Shown here in pieces: positions 25,600-35,063 of a stretch of DNA of 64,000 nt. The DNA lies in assembly GCF_007625155.1 (NCBI RefSeq), contig NZ_VMNK01000015.1, positions 434,001 through 498,000 of the forward strand. Reading direction: 5' to 3'. Both the position numbers and the translations under genes were made by a program. Origin of the DNA: Denitromonas halophila. Its GTDB lineage: Bacteria; Pseudomonadota; Gammaproteobacteria; Burkholderiales; Rhodocyclaceae. A model generated the notes under the pieces. The model worked only from the letters and a program-made list of their open reading frames with translations, searched no databases and was not told the DNA's origin. Positions within the stretch are counted from its first letter, which is position 1. Every line of letters starts with the position of its first letter.

Positions 25600-28275
25600 A
25601 TGAGTACCTCTCTCAAGACCCTGATCACCAAGCTCAATTCTCCCTGTCGAAAAGCCGCTGAACGCGCCGCCAGCATCTGCATGTCGCGCGGCCACTATGA
25701 GGTCGACCTTGAGCATCTATTCCTCAGTTTGCTGGAGCAAGCCGATTGCGATTTTGCGGTGATTGCGACGCGCTGTGGTGTCAGCCCGAGCGGGCTCGAA
25801 CGCGATCTGACGAGCGAAATCAGTCGTTTCAAAACCGGCAACAGCCGCACGCCGGTGTTCTCGGCGCATGTGCCGAAGCTGCTCGAGCAGGCTTGGCTGA
25901 TCGCCTCGCTGGATGCCCGGTTGCCGCGCATCCGTTCGGGCCATCTGTTGCTCGCTTTGCTGACCGACTCTGACCTTGCCCAACTCGCCGCGCGCGCCTC
26001 GACGCTTTTCAAGCGGATCAAGCTTGAGCAGCTCAAACACGATTTCGATGCCCTGACGGCCGGCTCGGCAGAGGCAAAAGAGGCCGCCAGCGCCGATGCC
26101 GGCGCGGATGAGGGCGCAGCGACGGAGGCCGATTCGACACCCGAGACCGCTGTCGTCAGCAAGACCCCCGCACTGGATCAATTCACCACCAATCTGACCC
26201 GGCGCGCGGCTGACGGGAAGATCGACCCGGTGATTGGGCGGGACGCAGAGATCCGTCAGTTGATTGACATCCTCATGCGTCGGCGCCAAAACAATCCCAT
26301 TCTTACCGGCGAGGCCGGGGTCGGCAAAACCGCTGTGGTCGAGGGCATGGCGCTGCGCATTGCGCTCGGCGACGTCCCGCCGCCACTCAAAAACGTGAGC
26401 CTGCATGTGCTCGATCTCGGCTTGCTTCATGCGGGCGCCAGCGTCAAAGGCGAATTCGAGAACCGTCTCAAGAATGTGATCGACGAGGTCAAGCAGAGTC
26501 CGACGCCGGTCATCCTGTTCATCGACGAGGCGCACACCATGATCGGCGCGGGCGGTCAGAGCGGCCAGAACGACGCGGCCAATCTGCTCAAGCCGGCGCT
26601 GGCACGTGGCGAATTGCGCACCATTGCCGCCACGACCTGGGCGGAGTACAAAAAATATTTCGAAAAGGACGCGGCGCTTGCCCGGCGCTTTCAGGTGGTG
26701 AAGGTTGACGAACCCACCGAACCGCTGGCTGCCGCCATGTTGCGCGCCATGGTGCCCTTGATGGAGTCGCACTTCGGGGTGCGTGTGCTCGACGACGCGG
26801 TGACCGAGGCGGTCCGTCTGTCGCACCGATACATCAGCGCGCGGCAGTTGCCAGACAAGGCGGTGAGCGTGCTCGATACCGCTTGCGCCAAAGTCGCGCT
26901 GGGCCAGAGCGCCACGCCGGCGCTGATTGATGACGCGGAGAAGCGATTGCAGCGCGAGCGTGCTGAACTCACGGCGTTGGAACGCGAGGCCGCCACCCAC
27001 ACCGGCCACCAGTCTCGAATCGCCGAACTCGTGACTTCGATGGCGCAAATCGAAGCCGCGCTGACCGAACTGCGCGCCCGATGCGAGGAGGAGGGCGAGA
27101 TCGTGTCGCGCTTGCTGGCGTTGCATCAGCAGCTTGAGCGTCGTGGCCAGTCTGATGCACTCGTTGAGGGTGAAGAGGACGACGTGGCATGTGCGGAGCT
27201 TGCGTCGCTGACGACCCGCTTGCGCACCCTGCAAGGCGACAGCCCGATGGTGCCGCTTCAAGTCGATGGCGTGGTAGTGGCCGAAATCGTATCCGCCTGG
27301 ACGGGGATTCCCCTGGGCAAGATGCTCAAGAATGAGATCAATACGGTCCTGAATCTCAAATTGCTGCTCAACGCGCGGGTGATTGGGCAAGACCATGCGC
27401 TTGAAGCAATTGCGCAGCGGGTCCGCACCGCGCGGGCGAATCTGGATGATCCCAACAAACCGAAAGGCGTGTTTCTGTTCGTCGGTCCCTCGGGGGTGGG
27501 TAAAACCGAAACCGCGCTTGCGCTGGCCGATGTGCTCTACGGCGGCGAGCGCAAGTTGGTCACCATCAACATGAGCGAATACCAGGAGGCGCATTCGGTC
27601 TCCGGCCTCAAGGGCTCGCCACCGGGCTACGTCGGCTACGGCGAAGGCGGTGTGCTGACCGAAGCCGTGCGACGCAACCCCTACAGCGTCGTGTTGCTCG
27701 ACGAAATCGAAAAAGCCCATCCCGACGTCCTCGAGCTCTTCTTTCAGGTGTTCGACAAGGGCGTTCTCGACGATGCCGAGGGGCGGGAGATCGACTTCCG
27801 CAACACCCTCATCATTCTCACCAGCAACGTCGGGTCCAGTCAGATCATGCAGGCCTGCCTCAACAAGACGGCGGCCGAACTGCCAAGTGCCGATGCGTTG
27901 GCGGAGGCCTTGCGCCCGGCGCTGTATACCGCGTTCAAGCCGGCCTTTTTGGGGCGCATGAAGGTCATTCCCTACTACCCGATTTCCGATGATGTCTTGC
28001 TCAGCATCATTCAGCTCAAGCTCGAGCGGATTCGTGATCGCGTCAGCGCCAACCACAAAGCGGTGTTCGGCTGGGACGCGAAGTTGGTGGATACCGTTCT
28101 GGCGCGGTGCACCGAGGTCGACTCTGGCGCGCGAAACGTCGATCACATTCTCAACGGGAGTTTGCTCCCCGAGATGGCCGAAGCCGTGCTCACCCGCATG
28201 GCCGACGGCGCGGCAATCGCCCGCATCAAGGTCAGCGCGACCAAGAGCGGCGACTTCCGCTACGCCATCAAATAG
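25600..28275 (+). CDS. tssH: T6SS sheath-recycling AAA+ ATPase ClpV (TssH)
   Basis: Disassembles contracted sheath after firing. 891 residues: an N-terminal Clp-N repeat domain (about 10-150), AAA domain 1 with Walker A GEAGVGKT (about 237-244) and Walker B ILFIDEAH, a shortened middle coiled coil (about 410-510), and AAA domain 2 with Walker [10 protein letters not shown] (about 629) and [14 protein letters not shown]. The pore loop GYVGYGEGG is present. The Ala-rich linker near 160-185 is typical of ClpV rather than ClpB. Last gene of the rightward operon; tssA, which often follows, is absent. Confidence 0.96.
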   Translation: MSTSLKTLITKLNSPCRKAAERAASICMSRGHYEVDLEHLFLSLLEQADCDFAVIATRCGVSPSGLERDLTSEISRFKTGNSRTPVFSAHVPKLLEQAWLIASLDARLPRIRSGHLLLALLTDSDLAQLAARASTLFKRIKLEQLKHDFDALTAGSAEAKEAASADAGADEGAATEADSTPETAVVSKTPALDQFTTNLTRRAADGKIDPVIGRDAEIRQLIDILMRRRQNNPILTGEAGVGKTAVVEGMALRIALGDVPPPLKNVSLHVLDLGLLHAGASVKGEFENRLKNVIDEVKQSPTPVILFIDEAHTMIGAGGQSGQNDAANLLKPALARGELRTIAATTWAEYKKYFEKDAALARRFQVVKVDEPTEPLAAAMLRAMVPLMESHFGVRVLDDAVTEAVRLSHRYISARQLPDKAVSVLDTACAKVALGQSATPALIDDAEKRLQRERAELTALEREAATHTGHQSRIAELVTSMAQIEAALTELRARCEEEGEIVSRLLALHQQLERRGQSDALVEGEEDDVACAELASLTTRLRTLQGDSPMVPLQVDGVVVAEIVSAWTGIPLGKMLKNEINTVLNLKLLLNARVIGQDHALEAIAQRVRTARANLDDPNKPKGVFLFVGPSGVGKTETALALADVLYGGERKLVTINMSEYQEAHSVSGLKGSPPGYVGYGEGGVLTEAVRRNPYSVVLLDEIEKAHPDVLELFFQVFDKGVLDDAEGREIDFRNTLIILTSNVGSSQIMQACLNKTAAELPSADALAEALRPALYTAFKPAFLGRMKVIPYYPISDDVLLSIIQLKLERIRDRVSANHKAVFGWDAKLVDTVLARCTEVDSGARNVDHILNGSLLPEMAEAVLTRMADGAAIARIKVSATKSGDFRYAIK

Positions 28276-28288
28276 GGCGGCTTCACTT

Positions 28289-28305
28289 CGGAGGGCAACC
28301 CTCCG
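28289..28305 (+). terminator. Short hairpin after tssH
   Basis: A 7-bp GC-rich stem CGGAGGG / CCCTCCG with loop CAA lies 14 bases after the tssH stop. There is no clean T run, so termination is uncertain. Confidence 0.4.
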
Positions 28306-28332
28306 GTTCTTACCGGTCCTCAGATGCCGTGG

Positions 28333-28560
28333 TCATGCTGCAAGGGCCAGCTTTTGCTTCGGGGTGATGCCGCCAAGGGCCGTGCTGGGACGTTTGTGAT
28401 TGCAGGTCCAGATTCATCGCGTTGCAGGCGCCTGGACTGGTGGGATGGATTCGAACAGAGAATGACTGAGCCAGTCTTGGCGCACGCTGCGGTTGATCGT
28501 TCGATGCTGGCGTTCTGCTGTGGGTTTCCGGAGCCAGGTCACGCGAGCCGGTCTGTGGCT
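28333..28560 (-). pseudogene. Decayed IS3-family transposase (OrfB C-terminus)
   Basis: The minus strand ends in NHKRPSTALGGITPKQKLAL-AA, the characteristic C-terminus of IS3-group (IS407-like) OrfB integrases. Upstream, in another frame, comes ERQHRTINRSVRQDWLSHSL-FESI, which matches the usual IERYNRTVRYDWL...LFESI block. At least one frameshift and a stop separate the two pieces. The rest of the transposase and the insertion sequence ends are not recognisable. The 470-base gap 28276-28744 holds nothing else I can support. Its position directly after tssH, where tssA often lies, suggests past rearrangement. Confidence 0.75.
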
Positions 28561-28744
28561 CATGTGCTTGAGTGCTTTCTCGACAAGTGCGTCGGTCCGC
28601 CTCGCCCTGTGCATCTATCGGTTGCGAACAGCAGGGTTCGTGTTGCAAGCGCTAGCGCCGCGCCAGGTTTAGCCGTTCGTGGCGGCAAGCCATCGGAATC
28701 CCGACAGTAGATCGGATCTCGCCAAGCCGGTATGATCGGCGTTA

Positions 28745-29512
28745 ATGACAAATAATTATTTATCGGCATCTCTCGCATCAGATGCCAGTGCCAACTTTGG
28801 CCGAATCGAATGGGTTCTTCAGGGGCTGATCATATTGAGTCTCCTGGCGTTTGCGCTGGAAACGCTGCCTGATCTGTCACCGCTTCAGTTGCAAGCGTTG
28901 CATGGCTTTGAAGTGTTTGCGACGGTGGTGTTCACGGTCGAGTATGTTGCGCGTGTCTGGCTGACGCGCCCGTGGCGGCGCTATGTGTTCAGCTTCTACG
29001 GTTTGATCGACATGCTCGCGATAGCGCCGTTCTACCTGTCGCTTGGGGTCGGGAGCGAGTCGCTGCGATCGCTCAGGCTGTTGCGTCTGTTTCGCATTCT
29101 CAAGCTGGCGCGCTACAACGTGGCGATGTTGCGCTTCTATCGCGCCCTGGTGATTGCGCGCGAGGAGTTGATCCTGTTTGGCGCCATGGCTTTGATTCTG
29201 TTGTATCTGGCGGGCGTGGGCGTGTATCAGTTTGAGCATGTCGCTCAGCCGGAGGCGTTTCGCTCGGTGTTTGATGGTTTGTGGTGGGCGCTGTGTACCT
29301 TGACGACGGTCGGCTACGGCGATGTGTATCCGGTTACCGCGGGCGGCAAGCTGTTCACTTTTGCGATTCTGGTGGTTGGTCTGGGGGTCATCGCCGTACC
29401 GGTGGGGTTGGTCGCATCGGCGCTGACGTTGGCGCGGGAGGAAATTGAACGCGCTACGGGGCAGGGAATGCAGAACCCGTCTGCCCGCCCAATGGTTAGC
29501 AGTGACGATTGA
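28745..29512 (+). CDS. Voltage-gated potassium channel (six-helix type)
   Basis: 255-residue inner-membrane ion channel. Helices S1-S6 are visible; the S4 voltage sensor is LRSLRLLRLFRILKLARY with regularly spaced arginines, the pore helix WWALCTLTTVGYGD holds the potassium selectivity filter TVGYGD, and S6 is LFTFAILVVGLGVIAVPVGL. There is no cytoplasmic RCK/TrkA-N domain; the tail is only about 30 residues. It is a single gene after the IS remnant. Function in membrane potential or osmotic control is inferred from the family. Confidence 0.92.
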   Translation: MTNNYLSASLASDASANFGRIEWVLQGLIILSLLAFALETLPDLSPLQLQALHGFEVFATVVFTVEYVARVWLTRPWRRYVFSFYGLIDMLAIAPFYLSLGVGSESLRSLRLLRLFRILKLARYNVAMLRFYRALVIAREELILFGAMALILLYLAGVGVYQFEHVAQPEAFRSVFDGLWWALCTLTTVGYGDVYPVTAGGKLFTFAILVVGLGVIAVPVGLVASALTLAREEIERATGQGMQNPSARPMVSSDD

Positions 29513-29532
29513 TATCGATGGGCTAGATGCCC

Positions 29533-29562
29533 AAAAAACAAAAAAGCCCGCATTGGCGGGCT
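29533..29562 (-). terminator. Terminator of the tRNA-Val(CAC) transcript
   Basis: Read on the minus strand: stem AGCCCGC / GCGGGCT, loop CAAT, then TTTTTGTTTTTTGG. It lies ten bases past the tRNA end. Confidence 0.88.
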
Positions 29563-29572
29563 GTCTTGCGAG

Positions 29573-29647
29573 TGGTGGGCGGTACTGGGATCGAACCAGT
29601 GACCCCTGCCGTGTGAAGGCAGTGCTCTACCGCTGAGCTAACCGCCC
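29573..29647 (-). tRNA. tRNA-Val (anticodon CAC)
   Basis: A 75-base cloverleaf on the minus strand. The acceptor is GGGCGGT/ACCGCCC, the D arm GCTCAGCGGTAGAGC, the anticodon stem CTGCC/GGCAG with loop TTCACAC, the T arm GGTTCGATCCC, and CCA is encoded. It reads GUG codons, complementing the TAC isoacceptor near the left end. Confidence 0.93.
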
Positions 29648-29758
29648 ACTCGAGAAGAGCGCGCATTTTAGGCGGCGTTTGGGCAGACGTCAAGTCGCCT
29701 GCGATCTTTCTGAATTGACGTAGAATACGCGCTCGATTTTCATTGCTTAGATCAGCCC

Positions 29759-31156
29759 ATGGCCACCCCTGTTCGCACCCGTTTTGCCCCGAGCCCGACC
29801 GGCTTTCTTCACATTGGTGGTGCGCGCACTGCCTTGTTTTCATGGGCGTTTGCCCGGCATCACGGTGGTGAGTTCGTGCTGCGGATCGAGGATACCGACG
29901 TCGAGCGCTCGACGCCCGAGGCGGTCCAGGCGATTCTCGATGGCATGAAGTGGCTGGCGCTGGATTGGGACGAAGGCCCGTTCTACCAGATGCAGCGTAT
30001 GGATCGCTATCGCGAAGTGGTGGCCGAACTGCTGGCCAAGGGCTTGGCTTATCCGTGTTATGCGAGCCCGGCGGAATTGGATGAGATGCGCGAGGCGCAG
30101 CGCGCCCGCGGCGAGAAGCCGCGCTACGACGGTCGTTGGCGTCCGGCGCCTGACAAGACCTTGCCTATGCCGCCGGCGGGTGTTGATCCTGTGATTCGCT
30201 TCTGCAATCCGACCGAAGGCGCGGTGGCGTGGGATGACCTCGTCAAGGGGCGCATCGAGATCGCCAACGCCGAGATGGATGACCTGATTATCGCGCGGCC
30301 GGACGGCACGCCGACCTATAACTTCTGCGTGGTGGTGGATGACTGGGACATGAAGATCACCCATGTCATTCGTGGTGATGACCATGTGAACAACACGCCG
30401 CGGCAGATCAATATTCTGCGCGCGCTGGGCGCGGAAGTGCCGGCCTATGCGCATCTGTCGATGATCCTGGGCGACGATGGCCAGAAGCTGTCGAAGCGCC
30501 ATGGCGCGGTCAGCGTGATGCAGTATCACGAAGATGGTTATCTCACCGAGGCAGTCATCAACTATCTGGCCCGCCTGGGCTGGAGCCACGGTAACGACGA
30601 GGTGTTCTCGCGCGATCAAATGATCAATTGGTTCGATCTGGACCACATCACGCCGTCGGCGGCGCAGTTCAATACCGAGAAGCTCAACTGGCTGAACGCG
30701 CATTACATCAAGGCCACCGACGACAACGTGCTGGCAGCCGACACCGCCAGTCGCTTGGCGCGGCGTCAGGTCAATCCCGAAAATGGCCCGGCGCTTGATA
30801 CGCTGGTGGCCTTGTACAAGGAGCGGGTGTCGACGCTGAACGAGTTGGCCGATGCGGTCGAGGCTTTTTATGTTGATGTGCGGCCATCGGAAGAATTGCT
30901 GAATCAGCACCTCAATGATGCCGCGCGCGCAGCCTTGGCTGATCTGGCCGGCGAGTTCGATGCGTGTGACTGGCAGCGCGAGGCAATCAGCGCGGCGATC
31001 AAGACGACCATGAAAGCCCACGGGCTCAAGATGCCTCAGGTGGCGATTCCCTTGCGGGTGTTGCTGGTGGGGCAGCCGCAGACGCCGGCGATTGACGCGG
31101 TGGTCGAGGCCATGGGGCGGGAGACCGTGATGGCGCGTTTGCGACGCTATCTTTGA
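29759..31156 (+). CDS. gltX: Glutamyl-tRNA synthetase
   Basis: Charges tRNA-Glu with glutamate. 465 residues, class I synthetase: HIGH motif as [12 protein letters not shown] (about 20), KMSKS-type loop as KLSKRHG (about 243), and the [16 protein letters not shown] and [13 protein letters not shown] stretches of the discriminating GltX family. The C-terminal helical anticodon-binding domain is complete. A strong terminator follows. It reads away from the tRNA-Val gene. Confidence 0.97.
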   Translation: MATPVRTRFAPSPTGFLHIGGARTALFSWAFARHHGGEFVLRIEDTDVERSTPEAVQAILDGMKWLALDWDEGPFYQMQRMDRYREVVAELLAKGLAYPCYASPAELDEMREAQRARGEKPRYDGRWRPAPDKTLPMPPAGVDPVIRFCNPTEGAVAWDDLVKGRIEIANAEMDDLIIARPDGTPTYNFCVVVDDWDMKITHVIRGDDHVNNTPRQINILRALGAEVPAYAHLSMILGDDGQKLSKRHGAVSVMQYHEDGYLTEAVINYLARLGWSHGNDEVFSRDQMINWFDLDHITPSAAQFNTEKLNWLNAHYIKATDDNVLAADTASRLARRQVNPENGPALDTLVALYKERVSTLNELADAVEAFYVDVRPSEELLNQHLNDAARAALADLAGEFDACDWQREAISAAIKTTMKAHGLKMPQVAIPLRVLLVGQPQTPAIDAVVEAMGRETVMARLRRYL

Positions 31157-31172
31157 TGGCGTGTTGCGACAG

Positions 31173-31197
31173 AAACCCCGCTGAGGCGGGGTTTTTT
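31173..31197 (+). terminator. Terminator after gltX
   Basis: Stem AAACCCCGC / GCGGGGTTT with loop TGAG, followed by TTT. It overlaps the end of the convergent gene by a couple of bases. Confidence 0.9.
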
Positions 31198-31756
31198 ATT
31201 GCTCCTGCTGGGCTTGACTGAGGTCGGTCTCGGCTTCGATCCAATAGCTTTGTTTGTGGCCTAGCGCTTCGAGGCGAATGCGTTCGCTGTCGGCTTGCGG
31301 GTAGCTGAGGTGGCGCAGCATCACGAAGCGCTTGCCGTTGTCGTCGAGCCGGCACAGGCGATAGATGGGTAGGGTCTGGCTGCGCTCGATGGCGTCGGGG
31401 ACGGTGTCGCCAGACTGAAAGCCGGCGCGCTGGGCGAGCGTGTTGAGGTGCGACAGTCGGCCGTTGCGCCAGGTGTCCATGCCCTCGCCAATGCAGGCCG
31501 TGGTGTGGCCAACGGTGGCGGCGATGACGCCGACGCGCTCGATCACCGCCAAGGCGGCGATGCCGGCGTTGTGTTTGCCGACACCAGCATCGTTGAAGAA
31601 CACCATGCGCGGTGGGTTGCCCTGCACGTAGTCGGCGGCGCTGAGGCCGCCGTGCGAGCCGCAGACGATGATCTGGCCACGATCATCGGGGCACAACTCG
31701 GCGATCGAGTCGAGGATGCGAACGTGGCCGAAGGGGAGGTCGATGCTTTGGCGCAT
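31196..31756 (-). CDS. Conserved protein of unknown function
   Basis: 186 residues from the ATG at 31756; the frame continues upstream but only into the neighbouring gene's end. No signal or membrane helix. Conserved-looking blocks are IIVCGSHGGLSAADYV and RMVFFNDAGVGKHNAGIAAL, the second followed by ERVGVIAATVGHTTACIGEG. I recall similar uncharacterised proteins in other proteobacteria with the same GSHGG / FNDAG pair, which could form an active site of a small alpha/beta enzyme; no reaction is known to me. It is possibly co-transcribed with the upstream glycine-zipper gene (52-base gap). Confidence 0.7.
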   Translation of the reverse strand: MRQSIDLPFGHVRILDSIAELCPDDRGQIIVCGSHGGLSAADYVQGNPPRMVFFNDAGVGKHNAGIAALAVIERVGVIAATVGHTTACIGEGMDTWRNGRLSHLNTLAQRAGFQSGDTVPDAIERSQTLPIYRLCRLDDNGKRFVMLRHLSYPQADSERIRLEALGHKQSYWIEAETDLSQAQQEQ

Positions 31757-31808
31757 GCCGTCGATTGTGGCGGAATTTTGCGTGCGCGTCTTCGGCCCGT
31801 TGCTGCGT

Positions 31809-32531
31809 TTAGAAGTTGGCCCGGCCGGATTCGGATAGACGACCGCCCTCGACTCGAACCCGATCCCCCGCCATCCAGGAGGGCGGCTCATCCTGATCGA
31901 TGGTGCGCACGCTACCGTCGTTCATTTCCACCGTGATGCGATAGCGGGTGGTGGGCGTGACATTACGCTCGACGTTGTGGCCGGCGACGCCGCCGATCAC
32001 TGCACCGGCGATGGTCGCCAGATCCTTGCCGCTGCCTTTGCCGACCTGGTTGCCGAGCAAACCGCCGACCACGCCACCGGCAATGGCACCGATACCGCTG
32101 CCTTTGCCGCGGCGGTCGAGGGTTTCAACCCGGGTGACGACACCGCAGTCGGGGCAGTAGCGTTCGACCGGCTGTACGACGGGGGATGGTTGCGGCGCCG
32201 GACGCGGCATTTGCGCGACCACTGGTGCTGGCACGGGTTTGGGCTTGACGACGACCGGGGCAGGCGCCGGCTTGGCGGCGGGTTCGATCACTTTAGTGGG
32301 CTCGGCGATCGCTTCATTTACCGGTGTCGGGTCGGCTTTGGGCATGGGCGAGACATCAGCAGGTGTCAGCACGGCGACCGGCGGCACCGGTTTTTCGGTG
32401 GTCAGCAGTTCCGGCTTGAGTGCCGCCTCGGAGCCAGGCAGCCAGCCCATGAAGGCGGCGGTGCCGGTCACGCAAAAAGCGGTGATGGCCGCGGCCATCA
32501 ACCATTGCATGGGGTGAAGTGTTTTGCGCAT
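31809..32531 (-). CDS. Glycine-zipper 2TM envelope protein
   Basis: 240-residue membrane-anchored protein. The N-terminal helix (about 8-28) is followed by a long Pro/Ala/Val/Lys-rich spacer (about 30-130), then CPDCG, and a glycine-zipper pair (about 150-190): IGAIAGGVVGGLLGNQVG and LATIAGAVIGGVAGHNVE. The C-terminus is a small beta domain (RYRITVEMNDGSVRTI) like the SlyB/PcP/YMGG envelope proteins. The ATG at 32531 is preferred over 32564 since it places the hydrophobic helix at the start. Likely spans the periplasm; exact role unknown. Confidence 0.85.
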   Translation of the reverse strand: MRKTLHPMQWLMAAAITAFCVTGTAAFMGWLPGSEAALKPELLTTEKPVPPVAVLTPADVSPMPKADPTPVNEAIAEPTKVIEPAAKPAPAPVVVKPKPVPAPVVAQMPRPAPQPSPVVQPVERYCPDCGVVTRVETLDRRGKGSGIGAIAGGVVGGLLGNQVGKGSGKDLATIAGAVIGGVAGHNVERNVTPTTRYRITVEMNDGSVRTIDQDEPPSWMAGDRVRVEGGRLSESGRANF

Positions 32532-32623
32532 GTTCGCGGTCCCGTCATTGAAAGTCATGCGCATTTAACGTGACAGCGCGTCGTGACGAGGACCGCGGAA
32601 AGAAAGCCTTACAAATGCGCCGT

Positions 32624-34543
32624 TCAGCCGTCGCTGGGGATACGATCGCGGCGTGCGCGCCGGAGCACGAAGCGGCCCGGGTCAATCGCATCCACCAGGT
32701 CGCGCTCCAGCGGCAGTGGGTCGCCATCGAGCTGGCTGGCCAGGGTTTCGGCGACGATGGTCGACCACACCAGGCCGCGCGCGCCAAAGCCTGAGATTGC
32801 ATACAGGCCGGGCTCACGCACTACCTGCTCCAACGTGGCGTCGGCAGGATAACTGCCGGGTATGGCGATGGCGCCGATCATTGGCAGTCGGTCTGGTGAG
32901 GCGGGGCGAAAGCCGACGCGGCCGGCCATCGTGGTGTCATCGAGCGTGGTGCTGAAGCCCGGCAGGATGAAATCGAGCTTGGCCAGATTGTCGGCGTGTT
33001 CGCTTTCGCGTAGCGCGGGGTCATCGTCGTCGACAAGAAAAGTCGCGCCGGCACACCGCTGGCCGTCGATGGCTGGGCTCACATAGCCGAGCCGGCAGAC
33101 CACGACTTTGGGCGCACTGCCTTCGGTGGCGGGCAAGTGGCTGACCTGGCCGCGGGCAGCGCGCACCGGCAGGGTTTGGGCGACGTCGAGGTGGCGGATG
33201 TCGGCGCCGTTGGCGAGAATCACACAGGCGGTTTCGGAGATCAACGCGTCGTTGGCGTCATGAAGCTGCCAGTATTCGGCGACGCGTGTCAGGCGGGCGA
33301 CCGACGTGCCGTAGCGCACGGTCAGGGCGGTGCCTGCGGCGGCAATGTTGGCCGCGCACAGACTGGGCGGTTGTACCCAGCCGCTGCACGGAAACCACCA
33401 GCCGCCGGTAGCGAGTGGCCAGTCGGCCAGTGCGCTGGCTTCGGCCTGATCCACGTAGCGCAGGTAGTCGTCGGGCGGCCGCTGGCTATCGACGACGTCG
33501 CGCTGACGGGTTTCGTGTACGGGGTCGCGCGCCAGATGCAGCACGCCGGTGGGTGCCCAGCGCACCGCGTGGCCGGCGGCAGCCAAGGCGTTGAGATGGC
33601 GGATGCCGGCCAGCGTGCCGGCGCGGGTGAGGCGAGCCAGGCGGTTGTCGTCGAGACTCGGCAGCGGGCGCAAGACGCCGGCCAGATTGCCCGAGGCGCC
33701 TTGGCCGGGGCCGTTGGCGGCGTCGAGCAGTTGCACCGACCAGCCGCGTTTGACCAGGCGGTGTGCCAGTGAGGTGCCCGCCAGCCCGGCGCCGACGATG
33801 ATCGCTTCGCGGGAGGGGTGCGCGGGGGGGCGTTCCGGCGCGCCAGCGATATGGCCGCGCAGCATTTCGCTCTTGCCGGTAAAGCCGCGCACCTTGTCGA
33901 TACGGAAGCGCGCGTATTCCAGATGCTGACGGACTTCACGCGAGACTGACCAGGTGGCCAGGGTGGCCACCGGTGCAGCGAGCGCCGCGAGTTGGTGGCA
34001 TATTTTTTCCGACCAGAGTTCGGGGTTTCGCGCGGGGGAGAAGCCGTCGAGGTAAAAGGCGTCGACGCGCGCGACGAGCTTGGCGAGCGCGGTGGAGGCG
34101 TCGCCGAATATCAAGGTGAGAGCGATGCGCCCGTCGTCGAGCCACAGGCGATGGATGCCGGGCGTGAGCGTGGGCCATTGTGTGCGCAGGCGCGCCGACA
34201 GCGCGGCGAATTCGGGCCAGCGTTGGTGCGCGGTGGCGAGATCGGTGGCGTTGAACGGGTGCTTTTCGATCGAGATGAAATGCAGGCGGTCACAGCGTTT
34301 CGGGTCGTCGCGCCAGGCTGCCCAGGTGGCGAGAAAATTCAGCCCGAGGCCAAAACCGGTTTCGAGAATGACGAAGCGCGACTTGCGCTGCCAGCGGTGC
34401 GGCAGCTGGTTGCCTTCGAGGAATACATGGCGGCTCTGACCGAGAGCGCCATGCTGAGTGTGATAGACGTCGTCAAACTGGCGCGAGAACGGCGTGCCGT
34501 CTTCGGCATATTCGAGCACCGCCGGGTCGATTTTCTCGTACAT
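32624..34543 (-). CDS. mnmC: Bifunctional tRNA mnm5s2U34 biosynthesis protein MnmC
   Basis: Converts cmnm5(s2)U to mnm5(s2)U at tRNA wobble position 34. The 639-residue fusion has an N-terminal SAM methyltransferase (MnmC2; LETGFGLGLNFLATW near 65, DAFYLDGFSPARNPELW) and a C-terminal FAD oxidoreductase (MnmC1; AIIVGAGLAGTSLAHRL near 260 and GFGARGLVWSTI near the end). I chose the ATG at 34543 (MYEKIDPAVLEYAEDG), which overlaps the stop of the upstream gene (TGATG); the longer frame is only a shadow. Confidence 0.96.
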   Translation of the reverse strand: MYEKIDPAVLEYAEDGTPFSRQFDDVYHTQHGALGQSRHVFLEGNQLPHRWQRKSRFVILETGFGLGLNFLATWAAWRDDPKRCDRLHFISIEKHPFNATDLATAHQRWPEFAALSARLRTQWPTLTPGIHRLWLDDGRIALTLIFGDASTALAKLVARVDAFYLDGFSPARNPELWSEKICHQLAALAAPVATLATWSVSREVRQHLEYARFRIDKVRGFTGKSEMLRGHIAGAPERPPAHPSREAIIVGAGLAGTSLAHRLVKRGWSVQLLDAANGPGQGASGNLAGVLRPLPSLDDNRLARLTRAGTLAGIRHLNALAAAGHAVRWAPTGVLHLARDPVHETRQRDVVDSQRPPDDYLRYVDQAEASALADWPLATGGWWFPCSGWVQPPSLCAANIAAAGTALTVRYGTSVARLTRVAEYWQLHDANDALISETACVILANGADIRHLDVAQTLPVRAARGQVSHLPATEGSAPKVVVCRLGYVSPAIDGQRCAGATFLVDDDDPALRESEHADNLAKLDFILPGFSTTLDDTTMAGRVGFRPASPDRLPMIGAIAIPGSYPADATLEQVVREPGLYAISGFGARGLVWSTIVAETLASQLDGDPLPLERDLVDAIDPGRFVLRRARRDRIPSDG

Positions 34544-35052
34544 CAGTGAACAGTGGGCGGAACGTCGCTCGGCGTCGGCGTGGCAGCGTCGGGCAGGGGG
34601 AGCTTGTCGAGCGACAGATCCCACTCCGCCTTGGCGACGGTGCCACGGATCATGGCGCAGAGCGCCTGCATCAGGTTTTGATCGCAGTCGAAGCTGACCT
34701 GTCGGGCGCGGGTTTCGCCAAGCATGACGCGGCACAGCGGGCCTTCGATCGGCTCGAGCCGGCTCTCGGTGGCGAGCAGCGGTTCGGCGCCCAGCGGGTG
34801 ACTGAGATTGTTGTCGTCGAAGGGGGCCTGGAAGCTGCCGGGTTCGGCGGCGTCCTTTGGCTTAGCCACGGGCATGCCCGGCGCCGCCTTCGCGAGATGG
34901 CTATTCAGCATGCGCTGCAGACCCGGCCACAGTGCCTTGATGAGTCGCCGGGTGAGCAGCACGTTGATGCCTTCGCGTTGCGCGGTGGCAATGCGCAGGA
35001 GCAGGCGATCTGCCCGCGCATCGTAGGCTACCTGAAGTTGCTGGATCTGCAT
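34543..35052 (-). CDS. Conserved hypothetical protein between lysS and mnmC
   Basis: 169-residue cytoplasmic protein with no recognised domain. The N-terminus (MQIQQLQVAYDARADRLLLR) looks like a beta-hairpin, followed by TRRLIKALWPGL. A low-complexity Pro/Ala middle and a second ordered part (VSFDCDQNLMQALCAMI) follow. Small proteins of this kind in betaproteobacteria carry MQIQ...YD.ReDRLLLR starts, as I recall, without a known function. It is 11 bases after lysS and its stop overlaps the mnmC start, so it belongs to a lysS-this-mnmC operon. Confidence 0.75.
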   Translation of the reverse strand: MQIQQLQVAYDARADRLLLRIATAQREGINVLLTRRLIKALWPGLQRMLNSHLAKAAPGMPVAKPKDAAEPGSFQAPFDDNNLSHPLGAEPLLATESRLEPIEGPLCRVMLGETRARQVSFDCDQNLMQALCAMIRGTVAKAEWDLSLDKLPLPDAATPTPSDVPPTVH

Positions 35053-35063
35053 CGTGCGCCGGC

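Noticed and set aside
25717-28146. 809-codon minus-strand frame opposite clpV
   Set aside because: The plus strand encodes an intact ClpV with all ATPase motifs; the antisense product has no domain.
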